A stretch of DNA of 17,666 nucleotides. It comes from an uncultured Cytophagaceae bacterium (lineage in GTDB: Bacteria > Bacteroidota > Bacteroidia > Cytophagales > Spirosomataceae). The notes under the pieces are model-generated. The model had not been told where the DNA came from. It searched no databases and was given only the letters and a program-made list of their open reading frames with translations. The translations under genes and the position numbers were made by a program. The stretch's first letter is position 1, and the number at the start of each line of letters is the position of its first letter. The stretch covers positions 1 to 17,666 of the forward strand of contig CAILUB010000135.1 of assembly GCA_903837305.1 (NCBI GenBank), in the 5' to 3' direction. This document shows positions 6,418 through 12,953 of the stretch, in pieces.

Positions 6418-7556
6418 GACACGATATTTTTCAATACTTCTAATACCCGATCGATCTCCGTTCGGGTATTATTTTTGCTAAAGGAGAAACGAACGGCAGC
6501 ACCCGTCGCTGTCGGATTCAAGGCTGTTAACACGTGAGATCCCACGGATGTTCCACTCGAACAAGCACTGCCGCCTGATGCTGAAATCTTTTCGATATCT
6601 AATTGAAACAACAGCATATCGCCATCAGCTACTGATGGGAAACGTACGTTCAATACCGTATATAAGCTATTTTCTACGTCCCCAGAGGCTCCATTGAAGG
6701 AAATGCCTGGGAATTGTTTTTGCAATCCTTCGATGAAGTAAGTTTTTAAGCCTTTGATGTAGGTTGCGTGCTCGTCCATGGCAGAGTAGGCTAATTCTAA
6801 GGCTTTGGCAATACCGACCATACCATATACATTCTCCGTACCGCCGCGCTGGTTACGCTCTTGCGCACCTCCATACATTAACGGACTGAATTTCGTTCCG
6901 GCCTTAGCGTACAAGAAACCAATACCCTTCGGGCCGTGGAATTTGTGCGCGGCACCCACCATAAAATGGACTTTCAAAGCTGAGGCGTCGTGTTTGTAGT
7001 GGCCCATGGTTTGGACGGTATCGGAATGAAATAAGGCACCATATTGCTCGCAAAGATCTCCCACCGCGTGTAAATCCAATAAATTACCAATCTCGTTGTT
7101 CCCGTGCATCAAACTCACAATCGCCTTCTCAGACGAAGCTAATAATTCCTCTAAATGCGCTAAATCAATCGATCCATCCGGATTTACGCGAACTAATTTC
7201 AATTCCGCCAAACCCAGTTTCGACCAAGCCTCCGCCGTGTGCAAGACCGCGTGGTGTTCTACAGGCGAAGTAATAATCACCTTACATCCGCCGTGTAAAA
7301 CGGCCGATTGCAAGACGGTATTATCCGCTTCCGTTCCACCAGAGGTAAATAGAATCTCAGAAGGCGAGGCATTCAATAAAGTAGCGATCGTTTTGCGCGC
7401 CTTTTCTACCGCCACTTTCGCTTGACGCCCGTGGGAGTGAATCGATGACGGATTCGCGGTAAAATGCTCGAAATAGGGTTGCATTTCAGTCCAAACAGCC
7501 GGATCCACCGGAGTTGTCGCCGCGTTATCTAAATATATCGGTGTCTTATCTGCCAT
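6414..7556 (-). CDS. Cysteine desulfurase (IscS/NifS family)
   Basis: A PLP enzyme that takes sulfur from L-cysteine to form an enzyme persulfide for Fe-S clusters and thiolated cofactors; cytoplasmic, 380 residues, usual length. It begins YLDNAATTP (8-16). The PLP site shows SGGTEADN (72-79), E100-H101, GNNEIGN (152-158), D179 and Q182, with the Schiff-base lysine K205 in GAAHKFHGPKG. The catalytic cysteine is C332 in SGGSACSSG, and R356 in AVRFSFS matches the substrate-carboxylate arginine. IscS versus NifS cannot be decided, because no iscU or nifU gene is adjacent. The ATG follows the upstream mutase stop with no gap (TAG|ATG), so translation is coupled. The 3' end overlaps proS by four bases at CTAG and contains the proS terminator. 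Confidence 0.93.
   Translation of the reverse strand: MADKTPIYLDNAATTPVDPAVWTEMQPYFEHFTANPSSIHSHGRQAKVAVEKARKTIATLLNASPSEILFTSGGTEADNTVLQSAVLHGGCKVIITSPVEHHAVLHTAEAWSKLGLAELKLVRVNPDGSIDLAHLEELLASSEKAIVSLMHGNNEIGNLLDLHAVGDLCEQYGALFHSDTVQTMGHYKHDASALKVHFMVGAAHKFHGPKGIGFLYAKAGTKFSPLMYGGAQERNQRGGTENVYGMVGIAKALELAYSAMDEHATYIKGLKTYFIEGLQKQFPGISFNGASGDVENSLYTVLNVRFPSVADGDMLLFQLDIEKISASGGSACSSGTSVGSHVLTALNPTATGAAVRFSFSKNNTRTEIDRVLEVLKNIVS
6441..6476 (+). terminator. Intrinsic terminator of proS, inside the cysteine desulfurase gene
   Basis: A perfect 10-bp stem, TAATACCCGA (6441-6450) with TCGGGTATTA (6462-6471), encloses an 11-base loop and is followed directly by five T (6472-6476). It starts 24 bases after the proS stop. 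No T tract is present in the other direction, so it serves the plus-strand proS transcript while encoding part of the last 30 or so residues of the opposing cysteine desulfurase. Confidence 0.8.
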
Positions 7557-8945
7557 CTACCCTTTCGCGATCTCGGTGATCACGTCCATAATTTGTTGAG
7601 CAAGTGTATCTGCCTCAGCCTCCGAAGATGCCTCCGCGTAAATGCGAATAATTGGTTCCGTATTCGATTTGCGTAAATGAACCCAGCGATCCGGGAAGTC
7701 AATTTTTACGCCATCGATAGTATTTACCTTTTCATTCTTGTATTTTTCTGCCACCGTCGCGAGGATTAAATCGACGTTCAGGTCAGCGGATAATTCAATT
7801 TTGTTTTTGGAAATCACATACGCCGGATAACTAGCGCGCAATTCGGATGCTTTGATGCCTTTGTTTGCCAAATGCGTCAAGAACAATCCGATTCCCACTA
7901 GAGAATCACGTCCGTAATGCGACTCAGGGAAGATCACACCCCCATTTCCTTCGCCACCGATGATCGCGTTCACCGCTTTCATCTGCGTCACTACATTCAC
8001 CTCTCCTACCGCTGCAGCGAAATACTCGCCACCTGCTTTGCGCGTCACATCCGCTAAAGCACGCGTAGAAGAAAGGTTCGAAACGGTGTTACCTGCCTTT
8101 ACAGAAAGCACATAATCAGCCACCGCTACTAAGGTATATTCTTCACCAAAAGGCGTTCCATCCTCTGAAATAAAGCAAAGGCGATCCACATCTGGATCCA
8201 CCACGATACCTAAATCGTAATTTCCCCCTTTTATTTTCGAAATCATCTCCGTTAAGTTTTCCGGAAGTGGTTCTGGGTTGTGTCCGAAATGACCCGTCGG
8301 CTCACCAAAAATCACGTCCACATGCTGAACACCCAAGGCCTTCAATAACATAGGCACCACGATTCCACCTGTAGAATTCACCGCATCGACTAAAACACGG
8401 AAGTTCGTCTTCTCGATCACTGATTTATTTACCCAGCTCAAGCCTAACACGTGATCCACGTGCTGCTGTAGAAAGCTATCGTCTTGTGTTAATCGACCTA
8501 ACTTCATCACGTCCGCGAAATCAAAATCTTGATTGTCTGCGATGGTTAATAAGTCTTTACCATCTTGATCTGAGATGAATTCTCCGCGATCATTTAATAA
8601 TTTCAAGGCATTCCATTGGGCTGGGTTGTGGCTAGCGGTGATGATAATTCCACCCGCCGCTTTCGTCCAGGGCACCGCTAATTCAACGGTTGGGGTCGTA
8701 GAAAGACCGATATTCAATACATTCCAGCCTAAACCGATTAGGGTATTGGCCACTAAAGAACTGACCATTTCTCCGGAGATACGCGCATCGCGACCGAGTA
8801 CGATCGAATTCGATGGATGCCCCTTTTTCTTAAGCCAAGTACCGTAGGCTGCCGCGAATATAACGACATCGATAGGACTTAAACCTTCGCCCGGTTTTCC
8901 ACCGATGGTACCACGTATGCCAGAGATTGATTTAATTAGTGCCAA
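7557..8945 (-). CDS. glmM: Phosphoglucosamine mutase / phosphomannomutase family enzyme, TTG start
   Basis: An alpha-D-phosphohexomutase of 462 residues that moves phosphate between C6 and C1 of a hexose phosphate. In Bacteroidota this type is usually taken to be GlmM, making glucosamine 1-phosphate for UDP-GlcNAc. It has the N-terminal SISGIRGT (6-13), the phosphoserine loop TASHNP with S105, the Mg loop DPDVDR (250-255), the sugar-recognition loop GEGNGG (331-336) and the phosphate-binding loop RKSNTEP (425-431). The sugar loop differs from the GEQSGH of typical bacterial GlmM and is closer to PMM/PGM or archaeal types, so specificity is uncertain. The reading frame has a stop at 8958-8960 and no ATG before SISGIRGT, so initiation is at TTG (8945-8943). 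It abuts the cysteine desulfurase gene downstream. Confidence 0.85.
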   Translation of the reverse strand: MALIKSISGIRGTIGGKPGEGLSPIDVVIFAAAYGTWLKKKGHPSNSIVLGRDARISGEMVSSLVANTLIGLGWNVLNIGLSTTPTVELAVPWTKAAGGIIITASHNPAQWNALKLLNDRGEFISDQDGKDLLTIADNQDFDFADVMKLGRLTQDDSFLQQHVDHVLGLSWVNKSVIEKTNFRVLVDAVNSTGGIVVPMLLKALGVQHVDVIFGEPTGHFGHNPEPLPENLTEMISKIKGGNYDLGIVVDPDVDRLCFISEDGTPFGEEYTLVAVADYVLSVKAGNTVSNLSSTRALADVTRKAGGEYFAAAVGEVNVVTQMKAVNAIIGGEGNGGVIFPESHYGRDSLVGIGLFLTHLANKGIKASELRASYPAYVISKNKIELSADLNVDLILATVAEKYKNEKVNTIDGVKIDFPDRWVHLRKSNTEPIIRIYAEASSEAEADTLAQQIMDVITEIAKG

Positions 8946-8975
8946 AACAATTAAGAATTAGAATGAATAGATGAT

Positions 8976-8983
8976 CAAAATTA
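8976..8983 (-). promoter_or_regulatory. Putative -7 promoter box for the mutase/cysteine desulfurase operon
   Basis: On the minus strand TAATTTTG is an exact TAnnTTTG match. Transcription would begin near 8969, leaving a short leader of about 24 bases before the TTG start at 8945. No clear -33 element is visible upstream. Confidence 0.45.
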
Positions 8984-8996
8984 AAGAAAATATCCC

Positions 8997-9004
8997 TATT
9001 TTTC
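8997..9004 (+). promoter_or_regulatory. Possible -7 promoter box for the sugar operon
   Basis: TATTTTTC matches TAnnTTTG at five of six fixed positions (C instead of the final G). It would place the start near 9011 and give a leader of about 21 bases to the ATG at 9033. It is weaker than the other boxes in this window and has no clear -33 partner. Confidence 0.25.
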
Positions 9005-9032
9005 GATGAAATTTTAGCTAAACCTACCAGAC

Positions 9033-9983
9033 ATGCATTTGGAAAGATTGGAGAACCTGTTAGCCCAAATCCAACAGCTGCGCATCGCGGTCATGGGGGA
9101 TTTTGCTTTGGACTTCTATTACGATATTCAAACCGCAACTGGTGAATTTTCCATCGAAACCGCAAAAGAAGTGCATTTAGCCTCTGTTCCGCGTGCTTAT
9201 TTAGGTGGCGCAGGTAATGTGGCAAAAAATCTAGCCCTTTTAGGCGTGCAGGTTTCGGCCTTCGGGGTGCGCGGAAATGACCTCTTCGGCAGGGAGATGG
9301 CGCATCAAATGCAGTCTTTAGGAATCGATGCCACGAACATAAAGGAAATCGCGATCGATACCCCAACGTATACGAAACCGATGAACGGAATAGTGGAGCA
9401 AAATCGAATTGATTTTGGGACGAGGTCTGCTAATTTCAAATCACATACAGACGAATTAGTCGACGTATTGAAGGCGGATGCATTCGATTGGATCATCCTT
9501 AATGAACAATTCAGTATATCCCTTTTGCAATCCCATCACATCGAGGCAGTCCATAAAACAAACGCAATAGCCGATCTGCGTTCACTGGGCAGCCATGCAA
9601 AACATATGCTCCTAAAAGTGAACGAAGCTGAGTTTACAAAGCTTCATTCAAAACCGGCCACGAAAGAACATATTCAAGCCTGGGCCACACACAGAAAACA
9701 ACCTGTCTTGGTTACCTTAGGCGAAAAAGGAATGGTTTATGCCAGCGAGCAAGAGTACCATCACCATCCTGCCTTCCCGGTGAGCGGACCCATCGATACA
9801 GTGGGCGCTGGCGACATGGTAGTGGCAGGATTCTCTGCGGCGAGAGCGGCGGGGGCTACGGTGGAAGAAGCTTGTGAATTGGCGAGTTTGGCCGTACATA
9901 TAACAATTCATCAACTAGGCGTAACCGGCTCAGCGAGTCCGGAAGCCATAAGACAATTACAAGATGGACATTCAATCGCTTAG
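9033..9983 (+). CDS. PfkB-family carbohydrate kinase
   Basis: An ATP-dependent sugar kinase of the ribokinase/PfkB fold, 316 residues, cytoplasmic. The first PfkB signature is LGGAGNVAKNLALLG (57-71). The magnesium-phosphate motif NEAE is at 197-200. The second signature DTVGAGD (255-261) holds the anion hole and the catalytic base D261. The glycine-rich start MGDFALD (21-27) resembles the heptose-7-phosphate kinase branch (HldE N-terminal domain), but no nucleotidyltransferase domain follows and the substrate is not clear. It is the first gene of a four-gene unit and overlaps the AGE epimerase gene by 20 bases. The context favours a hexose or hexose derivative produced by, or feeding, that epimerase. 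Confidence 0.88.
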   Translation: MHLERLENLLAQIQQLRIAVMGDFALDFYYDIQTATGEFSIETAKEVHLASVPRAYLGGAGNVAKNLALLGVQVSAFGVRGNDLFGREMAHQMQSLGIDATNIKEIAIDTPTYTKPMNGIVEQNRIDFGTRSANFKSHTDELVDVLKADAFDWIILNEQFSISLLQSHHIEAVHKTNAIADLRSLGSHAKHMLLKVNEAEFTKLHSKPATKEHIQAWATHRKQPVLVTLGEKGMVYASEQEYHHHPAFPVSGPIDTVGAGDMVVAGFSAARAAGATVEEACELASLAVHITIHQLGVTGSASPEAIRQLQDGHSIA

Positions 9984-11220
9984 ATCAGAAATCAAGGAAT
10001 ATACGGAGGGGGCACTATTGCCCTTCTGGATTCAACGGACGGTGGATCAAAAACAGGGCGGGTTTATTACGCATTTCAATGAATTTGGAGAGGATGCGGG
10101 TGATGACGAGAAGTCGCTGATTGCGATGACGCGGTCGGTTTTCACGTATTCGCAGGCCTATCGCCATGGTTTTGGAGGGGAAGTGATGAAGGAGATGGCG
10201 GTGCATGGTGTTCGGTTTTTGCTGGACAAAATGTGGGACGAGAAGCATGGTGGATTCCATTGGATGGTGAACCGAGCGGGTGAGGCGACGAACAAACAGA
10301 AGATCGGCTATGGGCATAGTTTTGCCATTTACTCTTTGAGCGAATATACCTTGGCGACGGGAGATCCGGTAGGTTTGGAATATGCGGAGAAGGTCTTTGA
10401 TTTACTCCAAAAATACGCTGTGGACACTCACTATGGCGGTTACTGGGAATTCTTTGGGGAGGATTGGTCGCTCATGGGGCCGGGAGCACCTGGAGGTGAT
10501 CGAAAGACCTTAGATGTGCACATGCATTTAATGGAAGCCTTTACAACCTTGTATGAGGCAAGTGGAAAAGAGATTCACCGTAGAAAATTACAGGAGTCGA
10601 TCGATATATTAATTCATAAAATCATGGACCCTGAGTCGGGTACGGGGATTCCGCAGTTTTGGGCGGACTGGAGCGTAGCCCCGCAGATTAAATTTGATAT
10701 TGTATGGGGATGGGATCGTTTTCAGGATGGAGGCCAAAAAGCCTCAGCCGTTGACAATACCTCCTACGGACACAACTCGGAGTTTGGTTGGCTATTATTA
10801 CATGCGTTAAAGGTGGGCAAGATTGATACCGCGCCCTATGTAGAGAATATTAAGAAGGCCTTCTATCATTCCATGGAAAATGGCATCGACTGGGAACATG
10901 GAGGGGTTTATGTGGAGGGGTCGCACAGTGGTGGGCCGACGGATTTGGAAAAAGAGTTTTGGCAGCAGGCCGAAATGCTCATCGGGATGCTAGATGCTTA
11001 TCTTTTAACGAAAGATGAGCAATTTTTGCAGGCTTACGAACAGGTGCATCGTTTCGTGTTCGATAAGATGATTAACCGCAATACAGGCGAATGGTGGCCG
11101 CTGATGACCCGTGAAGGGGACCCGATTTGGCGACACATGGCCCATAACTGGAAAATAAATTACCATAACGTTCGCTCGATGATTCTCTCCTATGAGAAGC
11201 TAGGCGAAATCAATCGATGA
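9964..11220 (+). CDS. AGE-family epimerase, cellobiose/mannobiose 2-epimerase-like
   Basis: A 418-residue (alpha/alpha)6-barrel epimerase without signal peptide, so cytoplasmic. AGE-family enzymes interconvert C2 epimers of sugars; the cellobiose 2-epimerase branch acts on the reducing end of beta-1,4 disaccharides. The residues I recall as important in Ruminococcus albus cellobiose 2-epimerase appear with matching spacing: R57 (MTRS), H270-x-x-E273 and W276 in YGHNSEFGW, W333 and E337 in FWQQAE, and H401 in NYHNVR. H188 in the VHMHLMEAF segment is also conserved in the family. N-acylglucosamine 2-epimerase or another AGE activity cannot be excluded. The start overlaps the kinase gene by 20 bases and the stop overlaps the plug gene in ATGA. 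Its coding strand is strongly G-rich, for example 22 G to 10 C in 10141-10200. Confidence 0.85.
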   Translation: MDIQSLRSEIKEYTEGALLPFWIQRTVDQKQGGFITHFNEFGEDAGDDEKSLIAMTRSVFTYSQAYRHGFGGEVMKEMAVHGVRFLLDKMWDEKHGGFHWMVNRAGEATNKQKIGYGHSFAIYSLSEYTLATGDPVGLEYAEKVFDLLQKYAVDTHYGGYWEFFGEDWSLMGPGAPGGDRKTLDVHMHLMEAFTTLYEASGKEIHRRKLQESIDILIHKIMDPESGTGIPQFWADWSVAPQIKFDIVWGWDRFQDGGQKASAVDNTSYGHNSEFGWLLLHALKVGKIDTAPYVENIKKAFYHSMENGIDWEHGGVYVEGSHSGGPTDLEKEFWQQAEMLIGMLDAYLLTKDEQFLQAYEQVHRFVFDKMINRNTGEWWPLMTREGDPIWRHMAHNWKINYHNVRSMILSYEKLGEINR

Positions 11221-11996
11221 AAAAGCTCTTCGTACTCTTGTTTTTCCCACTGGTTTTATTTGGCCAAAAAAATACCTTTTTTAACCTCCTAAAAAAGCAT
11301 TTCGAAAACCCGAAGCAACAATTTACCCTTCGAAACGATACGCTCTTCGTTCATTTATACGAGCCAGCTACCACTTCGCAAGAGGAGTTTCGAGAAACAT
11401 CCATTGTTCCTCTTCGTTCTATCGATCGCATCGAGCTCGTAACAGGCAAGGATCAGAAAGGAATTGCTGGAATTAGCCTTCAAATTCATCCCATTAACTT
11501 TTCAAAGACCCCGAAGAACGCAGATAATACGACCATCACCGCAGATCGACTTAATCAAGTTAACGCGGCTTCGGTGAATCAAAAGATACAAGGCCAAGCG
11601 GCCGGAGTTACCGTCAGCAGTGATAATTCTCCAGGCGGTGGCACGATGGTCAGAATCAGAGGTATAGGCTCCATCAATGCGAATGGCCCTCTTTATATCG
11701 TTGATGATGTCCCCCTAACAGGTAATATCAATGCCATTAACCCGAATGACATAGAGAGCGTAAACGTATTAAAAGATCCTTCTCAAACGGCCATCTACGG
11801 TGTTAGAGGGGCTAATGGGGTCATTGTGATAAAGACCAAAAAGGGACCCAATGTGAACTCCACCATCGAATTAGGTGACCAAGAAATTCCACTGATCTTA
11901 TGGACCTGGGCAGATGCCTACAAACAATTAAAAAAATCCGGCGACCTTACTACCTTGAAATCGATTCTATCTGCAAAATCATATGACAAAAATTAG
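11217..11996 (+). CDS. Stand-alone TonB-dependent receptor plug domain protein, no beta-barrel
   Basis: A 259-residue secreted protein with a signal peptide (hydrophobic core about 4-15, probable cleavage after G16). An unrecognised region spans about 17-100. Residues 105-208 are a classic SusC-type plug: LNQVNAASVNQKIQG, GVTVSS, MVRIRGIGS (144-152), PLYIVDDVPL (158-167), INPNDIESVNVLKDP (174-188), AIYGVRGANGVIVIKTKKG. SusC receptors continue into a 22-strand barrel, but here only about 50 residues follow, ending in a Trp/Lys-rich tail. No frameshift is evident: the tail does not resemble barrel strands and the next gene begins inside it. There is no CarboxypepD_reg-like domain and no TonB box was recognised. 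It is translationally linked to the epimerase (ATGA overlap) and to the isomerase-like gene (14-base overlap). Its role is unknown. Confidence 0.85.
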   Translation: MKKLFVLLFFPLVLFGQKNTFFNLLKKHFENPKQQFTLRNDTLFVHLYEPATTSQEEFRETSIVPLRSIDRIELVTGKDQKGIAGISLQIHPINFSKTPKNADNTTITADRLNQVNAASVNQKIQGQAAGVTVSSDNSPGGGTMVRIRGIGSINANGPLYIVDDVPLTGNINAINPNDIESVNVLKDPSQTAIYGVRGANGVIVIKTKKGPNVNSTIELGDQEIPLILWTWADAYKQLKKSGDLTTLKSILSAKSYDKN

Positions 11997-12906
11997 TCGC
12001 CGCGATTTACTTTTTGCCTCTGGAACAGCGGCTGGAGCGGCTTTACTACCATTTTCTGCCTCCGCAACTCCTACAGCTAAGGCGCAAAAATTCGAATTTT
12101 CGTTGAATATGAGTACGATTATGGGCCAAAATTTAGGGCTCATCAAAGAACTCGAAGTCGCCTCCGCGGCTGGCTATCAGCACTGTGAAATTTGGATTCC
12201 TACGCTAGAAGCCTACCTGAAATCAGGGGGCACACTTTCAGAGGTAAAGAAGCGCATAGATGGCCTGGGCATAAAAATCCAAAACGCGATCGGTTTTGCA
12301 CAATGGATTGTGGATGATGAGGCGACTCGGAAAAAAGGTTTAGAACAGATGAAACGCGAGATGGATATGCTCGCACAGCTGGGCTGTTTCCGCACAGCAG
12401 CTCCACCCATGGGCGCCACTAAAGAACCAGGACTCGACCTTCGCCGCGCCGCAGAGCGCTACCGTGCCATTCTTGACATCGGTGTCAGCACCGGCGTCAC
12501 ACCCCAACTTGAAATGTGGGGACACTCGAAAAACCTAAACCGCGTCGCTGACGTCCTATTCGTCGCCGCCGAAGCCGGGCAACCCAATGCAAAACTTTTA
12601 CTAGACGTCTTCCACCTCTACAAAGGCGAATCATCCATCGACTGCCTCCACCTCGTAGGAGAGAGCTCGATCGAAGTCTTTCACGTAAACGACTACGTAA
12701 CCACTATCAAACCCACTTCCATTACGGACGGCGACCGCATCTACGCGGGCGATGGAGAAGCACCGATTAAAGAAATCATCAAGCGTTTAAAACCGACTGA
12801 AAAACCAGTTATTCTTTCCCTCGAATTATTCAACAAGGAACTTTGGGCTCAGGATCCACTGAAGGTGGCAAAGACGGGGCTGGAGAAGATGAAGAAAATG
12901 GTATAG
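11983..12906 (+). CDS. Tat-exported TIM-barrel sugar isomerase/epimerase-like protein (hydroxypyruvate isomerase-like)
   Basis: A 307-residue protein of the xylose isomerase-like TIM-barrel (AP_endonuc_2) superfamily. The N terminus SRRDLLFASG followed by a hydrophobic alanine-rich stretch and SASA (about 25-28) is a twin-arginine signal, so it is probably folded with its metal in the cytoplasm and exported to the periplasm. The metal-binding set typical of the family is present: E177 (QLEMWG), D208 and H211 (LLDVFHLYKG), H234 (FHVND) and E281 (SLELFN). Family members isomerise or epimerise small sugars or keto acids; the substrate is unknown. It is last in the four-gene unit and overlaps the plug gene by 14 bases. 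Bases about 12400-12750 are unusually C-rich on the coding strand (22 C to 10 G in 12601-12660). Confidence 0.85.
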   Translation: MTKISRRDLLFASGTAAGAALLPFSASATPTAKAQKFEFSLNMSTIMGQNLGLIKELEVASAAGYQHCEIWIPTLEAYLKSGGTLSEVKKRIDGLGIKIQNAIGFAQWIVDDEATRKKGLEQMKREMDMLAQLGCFRTAAPPMGATKEPGLDLRRAAERYRAILDIGVSTGVTPQLEMWGHSKNLNRVADVLFVAAEAGQPNAKLLLDVFHLYKGESSIDCLHLVGESSIEVFHVNDYVTTIKPTSITDGDRIYAGDGEAPIKEIIKRLKPTEKPVILSLELFNKELWAQDPLKVAKTGLEKMKKMV

Positions 12907-12907
12907 G

Positions 12908-12948
12908 GTGGACATCCATTGGATTTTTAAAGCCCAATGGATGTCTAC
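12908..12948. terminator. Inverted repeat between convergent genes, probable bidirectional terminator
   Basis: GACATCCATTGG (12911-12922) and CCAATGGATGTC (12934-12945) form a perfect 12-bp stem around an 11-base loop. The stem extends by a G-T wobble, a T-A pair and a G-C pair to 12908/12948. It fills the 47-base gap between the sugar operon and the convergent surface-protein gene. Neither side has an immediate T tract, so it is less canonical than the proS terminator. It may work through the stem alone or with 3' processing. Confidence 0.6.
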
Positions 12949-12953
12949 TCTTG

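Noticed and set aside
7096..7425. Plus-strand open frame of 109 codons opposite the cysteine desulfurase
   Set aside because: It lies fully within a well-supported gene, has no recognisable domain or start context, and its composition follows from the other strand.
11217..11996. Plug protein as a pseudogene or frameshifted SusC receptor
   Set aside because: The residues after the plug do not resemble barrel strands, the downstream gene starts within its last codons, and no barrel sequence exists in any frame of the following region.
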